From: Cavia porcellus
Lineage: Eukaryota > Chordata > Mammalia > Rodentia > Caviidae
Assembly (NCBI RefSeq): GCF_034190915.1
Contig: NW_026947489.1
Location: 62,000,001-62,064,000, forward strand
Length of the DNA stretch: 64,000 bases
Direction: 5' to 3'
Position 1 is the first letter of the stretch, and each line of letters begins with the position of its first letter. Under the pieces are notes generated by a model. The model saw nothing but the letters and a program-made list of their open reading frames with translations, was not told the DNA's origin and did no database searches. Made by a program: the position numbers and the translations under genes. Positions 31,930 to 44,900 of the stretch are shown piece after piece.

Positions 31930-32330
31930 AAATTACCTAACAGTCAATGAATCGCCTATAAAATATAAGGAGATAGATGATCTTTTATTACAGGCTAGCC
32001 TTCAAAATTGGATGGCATTAGATGTTCTAACAGCAGCAGCACAGAGGGTCACTTGTGCAATTGTAAAAAGTGAATGCTGTGTATACATTCTTGATTCTTC
32101 TGCTAATGTCTCAGTAGCTATTCAAGATATTAGATAACAAATCAATGACATGTCAGATTCTTAAATTTCCTGGACTTTATTCTTATCAGAATTAATTCTA
32201 GTTCCTCTTGTAGAAATTTGTTAACTATACTCCTAATTGTCTTACTGATTTTGCTCTTTGGCCCATACATGCTTAACTATTTCTTTGGCTTTGTCTCCTC
32301 CAGACTTAAAAGTTGTGCACATATCTAAGA
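31930..32330 (+). pseudogene. Provirus env transmembrane-subunit remnant
   Basis: Contains LQNWMALDVLTAA and a Cys-6x-Cys-Cys pattern near 32055-32085, the hallmark of gamma-type transmembrane subunits, then a hydrophobic stretch consistent with a membrane anchor. The surface subunit is missing and stops are present. It is inactive. Confidence 0.7.
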
Positions 32331-32489
32331 TGAAAATGCCTGGTGTTTATTGAGGGCCTCTAGAAAGGATTTCTGCAGAAGTACCTCGGACTGTCATTCA
32401 AAAATTGTGACCCTGTTTAGCCTGAAGAAGTTTGTGATCGGTCATTGCTCGTTATCCCCTCATGGCAGTTCTGGTTACTGCCTCAGAGT

Positions 32490-33085
32490 GGGGGATTGTT
32501 GCAGGCAGCTGAGCTAGTTAAAAATATTATAGGCAGTGAGATAGGGCTAAGGTCCTCAATAGAGCCAGTGCAAACACCCGGCAGCTGCTGGGGAAGCTGA
32601 TGCCTCCTGCTATGGACCATGCCTCAAGACAAAAGACCATACAAATACACCAATATCCTGGGATTGATACCCAAAATAGGTAGAATCCCCCAGGAGAGTC
32701 ACAGCTCTGTAAGAATGCCTGCTTTCTATGTGATTCCCTTCCCCATTTGTCCCTAATGTAACCAATTTTACCTGAACTATTGATCTTATTGGCTAACTGG
32801 TTATGCCCCACCTTATGCCCATCTGCTTGTGAGTTCCCAGTCTTCCCCCACCTTGAAGTCATGGTTTTTTAAGTCCCTGGAAAAGACAGAGTCCTTGGTA
32901 ACCCGCTTAGGACCACTTCTGTCTCACTTCAGACAGAAGCTTTCTTTCTCTCAATAAGTATATTCCGGGGCTGGGGATTTAGCTCAGCAGCATAAGCACC
33001 TGAGTGAGCATATGATCGTGAGTTCGATCCCTGGTACCGGTAAAAATACAAAAAAAAAAAAAAAATTCTACTCTTCCCCCCCACC
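32490..33085 (+). mobile_element. Provirus 3' LTR
   Basis: From about gattgttgcaggcagctg to cccccca. Contains a polyadenylation-type ctcaataa and the aggaccacttctgtctcact / cttcagacagaagc segment shared with the LTR at 24100-24170. An ID is inserted near its 3' end. Confidence 0.7.
32967..33066 (+). mobile_element. ID SINE inserted in the 3' LTR
   Basis: ggggctggggatttagctca, gagttcgatccctggtaccg, poly(A); flanked by tattc-type repeats. Confidence 0.93.
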
Positions 33086-33230
33086 AAAAAGAAAATAACC
33101 AAAGTATGCTATATGCATGTAGCAATGTGCCAGAACAAAACCAATTATTCTTAGTACCATAAGTAGGAACTAACAAAATTTTAAGAAAAAAGAAGTAATG
33201 ATAAGCCTGAGGCCCATTTTTCTTTCCTTT

Positions 33231-33365
33231 TTTGTCTTTTTGAGGCAAGGTTTCACTATGCAGTTCAGGTTGGCCTTAAACTTACTTTCTAGCCCAGACT
33301 GGCCTCGAACTCACAGTAATCTTCCTGCTTAGTCTCTTGAGTGCTAGGATTACAAGTGTGTAATA
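33231..33365 (-). mobile_element. B1-like SINE, diverged
   Basis: tttttgaggcaaggtttcac and ggcctcgaactcacagtaat, ending near gattacaagtgtg. Confidence 0.7.
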
Positions 33366-34635
33366 TCTTGATGGGCCAGTGGCTCTGCAGGCCTCCTGAC
33401 TCAAGGGCCTGGCAATGCAGAGGTAAAGGGCATTCCAGACCTGGGATCCCCTGACAGCTGGGTAGTGACTAGAGTGCTTAGGCTATGGGGCTGAATCCCT
33501 CTTCATTCCTGAGTTCTCTAGAAAAAAAGAAAAAAAAAAAAAAAAAGGAAGCAGAAATGAGTAGTGGGAGTATAGGCACTGCTGACATCCCTATGTCCCT
33601 GGAGACACTCCCATCCCTATGGGCTGGAGTTTGAGATGAGGGATCTGCTCAGCATAGTCCCAACCAGCCAAGACAGGAAAGACCACGCTCATCAGTGTGA
33701 CCAAAAGTATAGACAACCAAAAGTCCATCAACAGACAATAGACTATTCAAGGAAATAGTTGTAAAAGCAAGGACTTATGAAGATAAGTCCAACATGCTAA
33801 GTGAGAGGAGCTTTCTTTGAAGGCCACAGGGTTTGGGATCCCAAACGTGCTTTGGAGCAACTAGCAGATAGGCATGACCAGGAAGGAGGGAGGGAGAAAG
33901 GAGAGTGACTGGCAATGGTTATATGTTGGGAGCCACAAATTATAAACTGAGTCTCGGGGATGCTAAGCTTGTCCTTGTCCTTTTCCTGCCTTTTGAGCCA
34001 GACTGCAACATGGAAACTCTCCATTCTTCCCTGGTCACAGCTCAAGCCCTCGGGCTAGTGACTGCTCTGGAGCTCAGAAGAGGAAGGCGAGACCTGCTGG
34101 ACACAATGGGAAAATTTTGGTTTCCTCCTGAACTCCCTGTCTCATCCTATCCTTGCAAGAATGCTTTGTTCTTCTTCCTAGTCCGTAGTAGTGCCCATTA
34201 CTATTCCCAGAAACACTACCGTCACTTGGCTCCTATTTTCAAATAGCAGACATGACACAGGGATTTATCTAGTGCTGTCTAGTTGCCTTATTAAACACTT
34301 GTTCAATACAAGTTTTCAGATTTTGTTTTCTTCAGGTAGACCACCTTATATCAGAAAATGATTTTCCCTGCCAGTAAAATTTATAATCTATTTCTTTTCA
34401 TATTCAATCACCCAGGAGTTCCAGAACACCACCAAATACATGCAGACTTCTTGGCCTATGTTCCACTTTTATACTCCATTTTTTTTCTCATAATTTTGCT
34501 ACAGATAGTTGTGCTGTTTCAATAGTATTATTTATTATAATTTTCAGGACACTATTCTTTAGTCTGTACTGGGACTTGACATAGGTATTTAGCCTTCCTT
34601 AGGTGGAAACTTATTAAAACTAATGGATGTATACT
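33366..34635. other. Intergenic sequence without gene
   Basis: Mostly unique, with an A-rich run at about 33520-33547. Short ORFs show no protein motif. Confidence 0.5.
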
Positions 34636-34640
34636 CTCAA

Positions 34641-34731
34641 ACTTTTTTTTTTTACCGGTACCGGGGATTGAACTCACGACCACCTGCTTGCAAGGCAGGT
34701 GCTTATGCTGCTGAGCTAAGCCCCCAGTCCC
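34641..34731 (-). mobile_element. ID SINE (young subfamily)
   Basis: poly(T), taccggtaccggggattgaa, gcaaggcaggtgcttatgct; ctctcaaactttt flanks both sides. Confidence 0.94.
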
Positions 34732-34756
34732 CTCTCTCAAACTTTTAATCTTTATT

Positions 34757-34867
34757 TACTTCTGAAACAGGGTGTTGTTAGGCAGCTGAGGCAAGGCTTG
34801 AACTCACTATCCTCCTGCTTCAGCCTCCCAAATGCTGGGATCATAGGTGTAAGTCTCTTTCCCCAGC
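34757..34867 (-). mobile_element. B1-like SINE, diverged
   Basis: ctgaaacagggtgttgttag, cttcagcctcccaaatgctg, with a T-rich right end. Confidence 0.65.
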
Positions 34868-34869
34868 TT

Positions 34870-36287
34870 GGTCGCTTAAACTTTATGCACCGTATAGTCA
34901 GTTTGCTTTGACAATCACACATCAGGAACAACCATCAGGAAAACTTTTTTCTTTTTGATCATCAGGTAAACATTTAAACAATACAGAATCTCTGTCCCTG
35001 GGTGTTCACAATCCAGGCAGGAAAATTCTAACTTGTAACTGTGTAAAGCAAGCATAATGATAAGGTACCTGCAGGAAGACCACTCGAGAATGAAGCTGGT
35101 AGAACTCAGGAGAGGGTGACTTCATGGTGGAAAGTGCAGGGAGGGCAGGACAGGTGGGGTTGTGAAGCTGCTGCAATGGCCATGTGGGGAGTCTGACAGT
35201 AAGGGACTAATAAAGAGATCTGCTTGGCCAGTCTCAGGGCCTTGTGAGCTGTAGTGTGCTGCTGGTCTTTATTCTAAGAGAAGTGGACAACAGCAGAGTG
35301 ACAGGTTAGACCCCCCTGGCTGCTGGTGGAAAACAGGAATAAAAGAGCAGGGCGAAATGCCAAAACTGGGCTTAACGGTGTTGAGAGGCTGGATCATGGT
35401 TCAGGCTCCACAGACGGTGGTGGAAGTGGAGGCCCTCTCAGTGGGTGTCCACTTACTCATTATCTGTGCAGGGACTGAGTGGCAGCAAGGTCTCTAGCTC
35501 TAGCACTTCAAAAGACAGCAAACGACAGAGCATGGACACCGACATACCCAGATAGCCAGGTGTCACAGAGACTGGGAGCTCAGAGGAGGGTGTGTACAGG
35601 AGAGCAAGTTCATAGCATACCAATGGCATGAAGAACCAGAATAAAACGGAACAGAAACATTGTACTGCTCCAGTAGTTAGTCTGGATACAAAAAAAGCCA
35701 ATAAAAGATGTTCTTGAGACATGGCTAGTAACACATAAGAATATTTAAAAAGGACTGGGGTGAAGTGTGTGTAGAGCATTTGTCTAGCATGTGCAGGCCC
35801 TGGGTTCCAGCCCCAGAATCACAAAACAGAGAGGAAAGAGTAAGGCATAAAGGTCAAGGAAGTCTGGGTTTGAGTAGGAGTGAAGAAGCGGTTTCACGTG
35901 CTGAGCTGCTAAGGAAAGACTGTGAAGTGTCCACTCGCGGGTGTGGTGGGTATCAGCAGTGTAACACCCTGGCACTCACGCCCCTCTGTGGGCTCCAGTC
36001 TTCAGATGCCGGCCTCCACTGCAGGGTTGATCATGGCTCTGATACACCAGAGCTTTACTGCTTGCTCATCCCAACCTTGCAGAAGAGCTGCTTTCAAAAC
36101 CCAAAGTCTGCTACGCTAAGCAGGAGAGTCAAACTAAGATGGAAATGAGCAAAGACAGAAAATGCACTGCAAACAAATGCATTTCAGGCAGTGAATACAC
36201 ATGGCAAACGATAACAACTTTCCAAAACTATTTGGTCCACATGGAAAATTTCATGTCAAAAGTAAGAAAGAAAAACACATCACAAGT
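34870..36287. other. Intergenic sequence downstream of ESYT2
   Basis: Unique sequence with one old ID-like piece at 35753-35822 (catttgtctagcatgtgcag, ccctgggttccagcccc). No gene seen. Confidence 0.5.
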
Positions 36288-36303
36288 TAACCAATGTAAA
36301 ATC

Positions 36304-36309
36304 TTTATT
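36304..36309 (-). terminator. ESYT2: ESYT2 polyadenylation signal AATAAA
   Basis: TTTATT on the plus strand gives AATAAA on the gene strand. About 10-25 nt downstream lies a CA/UUG stretch suitable for cleavage, followed by a GU-rich element (ttgtgatgtgttttt). Confidence 0.8.
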
Positions 36310-38059
36310 GAATAAATACATGCACTTCCATGTAAAGTTAGTTAAGCAAAAGAACATTCTGGGGCTGAAATGCTCTGCTTCCCCGCTTTGCAGTGGGCAA
36401 GCGGCTTGCACTGCAGTGCACACAGCACAGACACCAAACACACACTGTCCACGTCTGCCCAGGATCTTGACAGGACTAGCATCCAGACCAGAATGCAGCC
36501 CCCAGGCTGCATCTGTTCAGTCTGGAATTCAAAACCACCACCTTTGGACTGTAAGGCACAGGGTAAACAAACCGCATGTGCAAGCCAACAACAGCTTCAC
36601 TTCAGATTCATCTAAGGTAATTTTCTCTCCATTGGTTTTGGCTCAAAGTAGAAATGTAAGTTCCCTTTTCCTAGACAAGCCATTATTAAAACTAAAAGCC
36701 ACATTCTGAGGACAAAACAAGACGTCTTCTTCACCAGGCCCCTGAAATGCTGAGCACACCCTGAAGGTAATATGCAGTCTTCCCCACATAGTTCACACAG
36801 GGCTGGCCGGCTCTTTTAGAGAGGATTGAGCGTTTGCGGGTAGGAACCTTGTGCCCAGATCCTTGGGGACAATCTGCTGGTCTCACTGCACCCCAGGTTA
36901 GTTTACTATGTGCTCAGCTGCTTTCTGTGGGCTCTGCATCCTGAACTATGTCCACCATGCCTAACTGTTTAACTTATAAAGTACTGCACTACATGAAGTA
37001 TGCACTGAGCAGACCAGGCCATCTGGGTGCCAACCCTAGATATTTAGGGCATTGGAAAAATTATTGGCATCATAAAATTTCAATGAGTGTTCTTTTTTAT
37101 AGACTTTGAGAGAAACCTTTCAATATACCTATTTTTAAAAAAAAAATTTATAAAAAGCTATTAGGATGAACACCTGAATTTGATAAAATACTATCCTTCT
37201 GCTACTAAAATGCCATAGGTAAATACTTTATGTGCATATATGTTCACATGTGCATGTGCATGGCACACTCATAAACTACTCGCAGAATAAACAATCTTGT
37301 ATACTTACTGGAAATGACTTCTAGAGAGGCCTCAGAGAAAAATGTCCGTAAAAGGGGACAGTGAGATTGTACTGGTCCTTATGACTATGTACAATGTGTT
37401 ATGAAGCTACAGACATCACTATAAATAAATCCATGGCACATAAAACAATTTTGAATGAAATGTAATATGCTTGATGGAGGGAGTGTGTGGAAGTAACAAT
37501 CAGTGCTCGCCACAGGCACTTTGGTATGTTTGGTCACAGGAGCTACCCAATGTTGTTCAGCTTTAGTTACAAAGCTGTATTTCCCTGTATGTGTGTACAC
37601 GTCATATAAGTTCTCACAGCTAAGGAAGCCCTTTCTCTTACTGCAGCTTAAAAAGCATAATGAAGCCTCTTTCTGTGCATACTTTGCTTATAGAGATGCA
37701 CAGCTTATAATACTGCTACACAGCCTCACCTCATACGCAGTTTTGGGGACACTTAAATATATAACACATGCGTTTAATAACCTATAAAGACGACATCAAA
37801 ATGAAAACTGTAGAACAATACACTGATAATAAGGTCAGTCATGGCATAAAATGAAGCAATACAGGAAGGCCCAGCAGGCACCACAGGCAGCAGGACAGAG
37901 CCAGGTCCCAGCAGGCCTGCCACAGCAGCAGTGTGTGGTTTTATGTATAGGACATGACACCTGGCAAGTGAACAGCTACCAGTTTTTAGTGCAATATTCT
38001 CCCTAGTCACCTCAATGTCAGGATGCTCCACCTAAAATGACACCGTGCACCTTTGCTGT

Positions 38060-38090
38060 TAGCAGCGGGGGAAATGCTGGTAACCAAGCA
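38060..38090. repeat. 31-bp exact repeat, copy 1 (ESYT2 3' UTR)
   Basis: Identical to 39285-39315 over all 31 bases, core agcagcgggggaaatgctgg. Flanks differ on both sides. Confidence 0.95.
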
Positions 38091-38929
38091 GGCTGGACCT
38101 GCTGTGCCAAATGCTTGCCTGAGAAGGTGGAGGGGCTGTCCCTGCCTTTGGAGGCATCACAGGTGCCTCTCTTACTACTTCACTGACTGTTACCACAATC
38201 AGTGAAATAAGCTGAAGATACTTCTTTTTAGGTAAGAAACTCCAATCAGTACACATGACTTGTGAACCATGACAATCCCCTGGATGTTTTATACCACTCA
38301 GTCACACAGCGTGTTTCCTCGTAAGCCCTTTACTTGACTTCCCAATAATACACCTTTACATTTATGAAAACGTTAAGTTTGAATACTTTTCCTAATAGGC
38401 AGAAATATACTAATGTCTACTGATCTTTCTACTTTTTCCTTTTAAAAAGAAACATCACAAAATAGGTCACTGAGAATGTTTTGCTGTAAAGACGAAAATG
38501 AGTATTTGCCGTAAGAATTCAATTAAGTTTAAGAAGAAAATATGTATTTCTTTGATCCACTTTCTTCTGAGTCCAAATTAGCATGTAAAGATTATTAAAA
38601 AAATAGTCTATTTACATGGCACGGTGTACCACAGTGCTGTACAAACAAGGCAGCAATGCAGAGTCCAGACATAGGCTTCCCAATGGGCACAGCTGACCAC
38701 ACGGTGCTGCACACACAGAAGCTGGCCAAGCCTGGAGGAAATCCAACATAAGAAGCCAACAATAATATTGGCCAAATTTGCCTAAAATGCCAAGAGTTTT
38801 TATAAAATTAAGGTATATATTTTATATATATATAGCTAAATACACAAAATTATAAAAATAACATTGGTACATCTGCGAGTGGAGGTGGGTAGGGTGGTCA
38901 CTGAGGAGGGCACTTCACATCCAGCATGG

Positions 38930-38975
38930 CTACGTCACCACTTGGGGTCTCGTCCCATCCTCCGTGAGATCATAC
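38930..38975 (-). CDS. ESYT2: ESYT2 terminal coding exon segment with stop codon
   Basis: 46 bp. The first base completes Trp; then YDLTEDGTRPQVVT and TAG at 38932-38930. Human ends AMT where this ends VVT. The exon continues into the 3' UTR. Confidence 0.96.
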
Positions 38976-41900
38976 CTGAGAAGCACAGAGAACACAGCAG
39001 AAGGGTCAGGTTTATAGCACGGTGTTGGACACACACCCAGCACCTAGCCCTGCCACTCCCTGGAGTACAGACATACTCACCACTGGGTCCAGCCCTTGGC
39101 GAGCTCTTCAGATGCCAGAGCCACCAGCACCTGAGGAAAGAGAGGGGCTCACTGCAATGGGCTGAGGAGCTTCTTTTAGGTCTGCTGCCCGCCTAACCAT
39201 GTCCTGTCTTAACTAGCAATATGCAGTTCCCTTTTCTCTGAGACTCAGTGTTTATTCTTTTCTACCTTTAGGATTCATTTGTGGTAGCAGCGGGGGAAAT
39301 GCTGGTAACCAAGCATCTCTTGACTGTAATCAAGAGATTCTGCCTGTCTTCAGCAGTTATAAAATTAAGTCATCATGAACATCAGTGGATACAGTCCCTG
39401 GGTGTGGCCTGACACTGTCAAGGGCAGTGCTGCTGAGATGGTTTGCGCCTGGTGCTGCTGACAACACACGCAGGGCTACTGTGCAGCACTCTTCTCCCTG
39501 GCTGGACACTGATCTGCATGGCTAAGGAAGACAGAATCTTACTGAAAAGGTAGTGGTGAACATGGACAGAGGCAAGCTGAGCACCTGCTGGAGAGAGCAG
39601 TAGAACCAGTGGGGGAAGTGGGCTGTGTGAAACGTTTTTCCTTAGTGTTTTTACAGTGTAATATTGAATGAAAATGTAAAAGCTTGAAAATCAATCTTTT
39701 TCCAACTCAAGGTTCCTAGCATCAGAATAATGAATAAGCCAATAATATGAATACATAAAAATCAACAAGAGCAACTTACAATATCTCCAGAGTGAACCAC
39801 CAAGTCTTGGCACATTATGTTACTAACAAGCCCTAACCGCAGAGTAAGCCCACCCTTTCTGCTAATGTAGGGAGTGCAAGGTGCAGTAGGGTGTGAGGAT
39901 TTCTTCATGCTTACTTTGCCAAGAAGCCCTTTATCTTTGGACAGGAAGCCGCCACTGTTCTTCACAGCTACATCCAGCGTTCTCCTCTGCACCTCAGGGA
40001 GTGATACGTTGAAATCAAAGCTGAAAGGAACCAAGGAACTTTCTCTGTAATACTGTATTGTGTCTTCTTTTAACTAAGAATGGCATTTCTACCGATAAGA
40101 TAATTTCAAAGATTCAGTGTTTTTCCTTATAAAGTCAGGTCCTCCTTTTATGTGGGTAGAGGTTTGCTCTTAAAGTTACTGGAGTGGAAACACAGTGGGC
40201 AGCACCTTTATAGGCAAGACGGAGCTGAACCAACAAACTCTCATTTACTGTTTGCAAAATGCTGTCAAAGAAAACAACGTACACATCTTTTTTTTTGGTA
40301 TTGGGGATTGAACTTATGACCTCGTGCTTGCCAAGCATGCCCCTGTGCCACTGAACTAAACCCTCAGCCTGAGGACAACATCTGAACAGACCATGGTCTG
40401 AGGATGGTTGGAGTCATCACACTGACCCTACCAGAAGTTCCAGCCTCTACCAAGCTGGAACACTCAAGAGAGTTACAAAATGTAGTATCATAACTTTTGC
40501 ACTGATTATTTGTGTAAAATATAGTCATTTTTGACAAGCTATATTTGATACACTATGGGTCTGTATTTGAGATATTATGTTACTGTGAAACAGATCCCCT
40601 CCACAGTTTGTAACCTGGATTTATTATGTTCAGCATTCTCGAGAGAAGTTCAAAATGGTTACTTATTTTAGTAAGTATACATGCCCAACACTGGCTGTGG
40701 CTCTGCCATCTGTACTTCTTGGCAGAGCAGTGGTACTGTGCTGGCCTCTGAGGACAGGCTTCTCAGCCAGGGAGTATCTGTTATACCTCTGGTCGAACAC
40801 AGGGTTTAATGTCTTCTTTGACACGTGAGTTTTCCTCCTTCCTGACCTCCTCTTGTCTGGTAATAAATACATGCGGACATATGGATCAGAACCGTCTTCT
40901 GAGAAAGCGATGAGATTTCTTGTAACACAGACCAGAAAAGACTAGGTATCAGAATTTAGGAAAATAAGAGCACTGTCACGTTCAAATTTGCTGTATTAAG
41001 TTTTGATTTCAAATATGTCTGCACACAAGGAAGCAACAACAGAGCTGGGGTCTAGCTCAGTGGTGGAGCTCTTGTCTGTCATACACGAGTCCCTGGGTTC
41101 CTAGCATCTGTGTGTTTGTGTGTGTATGCTTGGAGGTGACAAGGGCCAGTGAGGAATAACTGATATCAAGTTCTGCGAGGTCTTCCCCATTTCTGCCTAT
41201 TGGTCTTTCTCCCAAGAGACGATCTGACTCCATTTCCAGAGTCCAGAGTTCAGGGGAGAGTCCAGGTCCTTGCTCTTCTTCTAACATGTCTTTCCATCAT
41301 ATTTCAACTGGTTTCTTCCAATGATGAAACAGGAGTCAGGCTTTGGCCAAGCAAACTATCCCCCTGTGTGGCATCCTGTTCCTTTGATGCCTGCCTGGCT
41401 CTTCACCTTCACCCATTCTGCACAAGACCTACCTCCACCAAGCCTGCCCTGCTCTCTTCCTAGGACGCCAGGAACGTGCCAGACAAGGTCCAGGACTCAT
41501 TCCTACGGGCGCTCTAGGCTCTGCACTGACTGGTGACCAGCAGGCCTGGTGGGTATGTGTTGCTGGGCACTCTTCAAGGCCTCTCAGAGCAATCGTCTCA
41601 AAGGCAAGAACACACGAGGAGTGCCACGATCACTAAATTGAACTCTTATGTTTACTAATTTTATTTTCCTATGTTTTCTAGAGTTTTATCTTTTTTTTTT
41701 TTTAAGTCAGGGTCTCACTGTGTAGTTCAGGTTGGGCTTCAATTCACTATGTAGCCCTGGTAACCTTCACCTTGTGGTGTGATATCTTCCTACCTCAGCC
41801 TGCCAAGTGCTGTGATTATGGCGTGCACTACCATGCCTGGATCCTACAGGTTTTTAATAAACTCTAAATATTTATATGATATATTAAGCAATTGCTAAAA

Positions 41901-44900
41901 CAGAGAAGGAACACAGCCCATACCATCATCCTTAATATAAATTAAATTAATATAAATTAAATTTATATAAATTAAATATAAATTAAAGCAACACAGTCAT
42001 CCCACTTAAGACTAAAATTACAAATCAGCATACCAGAGTAGCTAAATTGTTTCTTGTGACTGTGAGAGAAAACGTATACTCATACCCTTGCAGTATCTAT
42101 ATTAACTCCTATGCTCTTTGTTGAAAGACTAGTATAATAAATATAATAAACCCCAAAACCTTTTGATCTAAATTTTCTTTCTTTTTTTTTTTTGTCTTTT
42201 TTCTTTTTATCGGTATCAGGGATCGAACTCATGACTGCCTGCTTGCAAGGCAGGTGCTTATGACGCTGAGCTAAATCCCCAGCCTTGATTCAAATTTTCC
42301 TACTTCTGGAAATTAAATCACAAAAATACTTCAAAAAAAGTTCAACACCATATTACATTAATACAGATAATCTAAACATCCAACAATAAAGTATATTATA
42401 CACTTGGTTAAATTACATTATAACAATTCAAGGGAGCATTATAACATGGTTAGGAATACAATAGAAATGTTCATGAAGTAATAAGAACAAAAAAGGAGTA
42501 AGTTATTTACTAAGATTTTATAGTGGAAAACATAAGATTTTAAAGGGTAGTAGAGAAAGGCCAGAATCTAGACTCTAACACAAGACGTGAATATGGTACA
42601 CACGCATGTGTCTGTGGGTACCACAGGGAGACGCATGTGTTTGTGAGAGGGCGGAAAGAGTGGTGATTTTCTCAGAACTCTCTTTAACACTGCTGCCCTT
42701 AAAAAAAAAAAAAAATTTGAATAGCTCATGTTAGGTTTTCCAGCTTCACCATAGACTGGGGAAACCTTTATTTTCTTTAACAACTTCAAACTGTTTTTCC
42801 ATACATTTCTGTGTACTAAAAATAACCTAGTAAATGCATTATTAATGCTGGGCATGGTGGCACATGTCTGTAATCCCAGAAATTGGGAGGCTGAGGCAGG
42901 ACTGTTGTGATTTCATGGCAAACCTAGTCTACTCAGAGTGACCTTGTCTCAAAAAAAAAAAAGTATTATTAATAAGAGCAAAAATGTTCTTTACTTTGCT
43001 ACTTCTTTTGAGAAGATATAATATTCTAATGTAAGTCAAGAAGGCAGAGATTCTTCCCCTAAAACTGCCACATGATAAAACTAACTCTCCAGACACAAAG
43101 GGGAAACATGTGACACCCTGAAGTACACTACTTTTATCCGTCTGCTCTGCACGGCAGTTGGAGAGACTTGGTGTGAAGGAGCAGCACACGGGCTCCCAGC
43201 GCTGTGGGAAGCAGGCCGAGCTGCTCTGCTCTTCCAGGGAAGCCCCACATGGGAAGCCTGGCTGGCCTGGGATCAGGGCAGCACTGAGCGATGCGCTGCA
43301 ATTCTGAGGCAGAGGCTGCGCCTGCTCACCTGCAGGAGTGCACCACCACGATGAGCTTGTTTCTCTGCGAGCTGTGCCGGATGGTGAGCTGGACCTGCCC
43401 CAGTGGGGACTGCCCGAGCATCGTGCCACTGTGGGAGACAGACAGAGCAGAAGTCACCAGGCAAGTCTGGACACAACACACACAGCGGGGTAACACACAC
43501 CAATCTCGGCAGAAAGGAGTGAGATTACCCACGGACTTAACCATAATGTGAAACTCTCGTCTAAGTAGAACTGAAGTTGAATTTCACTCAAGGATTCAAT
43601 ACAACTTAATTCTTCAAAACTAAGAGTTCTTTAGTAAGAACCCAAAGTAAAAGGAGACAGGGCTCTCCCTGGACACTGCTCTGTGGCCTTAGCTCAGCAG
43701 TGTCCACATTGGCCATCATCAGCCCTGTCCCCCTCTACGAGCCCCAGTGCACCCTCCCTCTACCCTCTGCTTGGGAAGCAGGTTCTGGGACAGTGACTAT
43801 GCTCAGTATCCCCCACGGTAGTTCAGCTAATCCCCAAACTGTGCTCCTGACAAAAGGTGGTTTCACACTGAAAACTGTGTCCTTTCAAGAGAAGAGACCA
43901 AATTTCCCCAAAAACTTGGATATGAAAAAGAACTAAAGAAAAACTGTACACAATCAGAGAGGGCCTCACAGACACGAGCACAGCCACTCTGCCTCCTGGT
44001 GTTCCCCTGACCACCAGGCACCTTAGCCTCCAATTCCATTTTTACTTCTTCACCATGCAACACACTTCTTCTAACAACAAGCACGAATAACAGTTTCAAA
44101 GACCATTTTACCTCTACCTACAGCAAGTGTCAGCATCTGTGGCTTGTGATCACTACACGCCATTATCAAGGAAACCATAAACAAATCTACGGATCATGGA
44201 GCTCAACTAAGAAACCATCACTGACACCTGAAGACAGACAAACAGGGACCCTAATCCACATGAAAGAAGAGGGCCAGTCCTCCTACTGCCAAGAAGAGTC
44301 ATGCCTTCTGCCAGCCCTTCTTTGTCCCACACACAGAGTGGACAGTCACCCTTTGTGCCTATCTTCCTGGCATGAGGGGAGGTCCTTAGCAGCTTCACAG
44401 CTCTAAGCCTCTTGCCATTTTCATGTGTGATACCTCTTGCTCCAGATGTTTTTTCCTTTATTTAAAATTTTTTTAAACAGTGGCAAAGTTTATTCAAGAA
44501 AATGAAGTGAAGAGTAGGAGAGAAACTGGCTATGCAGAGCAGGCTTGGGCTGAGTAAAAATAGGATAAAAGAAGAAATAAAAGCACACGCTACATCTGGG
44601 AAACACACCATGGCTATTATGGAAAACTATAATAGCCCTTTTTAGGTTTTTGAGACAGGATCTTGCTGTGTGATTCAGACTGGCCTTGAACTTGCAGTGA
44701 TGCTCTTGCCACAGCTTCCTAAGTATTGGAGTTAACTGTGTACACCACCATACCTGGTGACGGGTTTTATTTTGAAAGCCAAAGACTCAGAAAAACAGTA
44801 ACACAACCTGAAGGTTTTCTAGCTAACTTAAAGTGGTATCTTCTTCCCCTCAAAGGTCAGAGATGAACTCTGCCCATGTTAACAACAACCCTCAAGGGTA

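Larger units (their letters stand above)
29264..33085 (+). mobile_element. Decayed gammaretrovirus-like endogenous provirus, 3' part
   Basis: Ordered remnants on the plus strand: a gag start with Met-Gly-Asn at 29264, a capsid region with a major-homology-like segment near 29640-29690, CCHC zinc knuckles near 30148-30231, a protease-like segment near 30390, reverse-transcriptase pieces, RNase H near 31706-31921, an env transmembrane piece near 31970-32300, and a 3' LTR. Stops, frameshifts, large deletions and five ID insertions break it up. It cannot make virus. Confidence 0.8.
36288..38929 (-). other. ESYT2: ESYT2 3' untranslated region
   Basis: About 2.6 kb from the stop codon to the poly(A) site, AT-rich with no convincing ORF and free of full ID or B1 insertions, unlike the introns. 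It contains a TA-rich run near 38810-38835 and one copy of an exact 31-bp repeat (38060-38090) that recurs in the last intron. Confidence 0.8.

Noticed and set aside
33905..34246. A 113-codon plus-strand ORF between the provirus and ESYT2
   Set aside because: It has no known motifs, no splice-site support and no partner exons, so chance is the simplest explanation.
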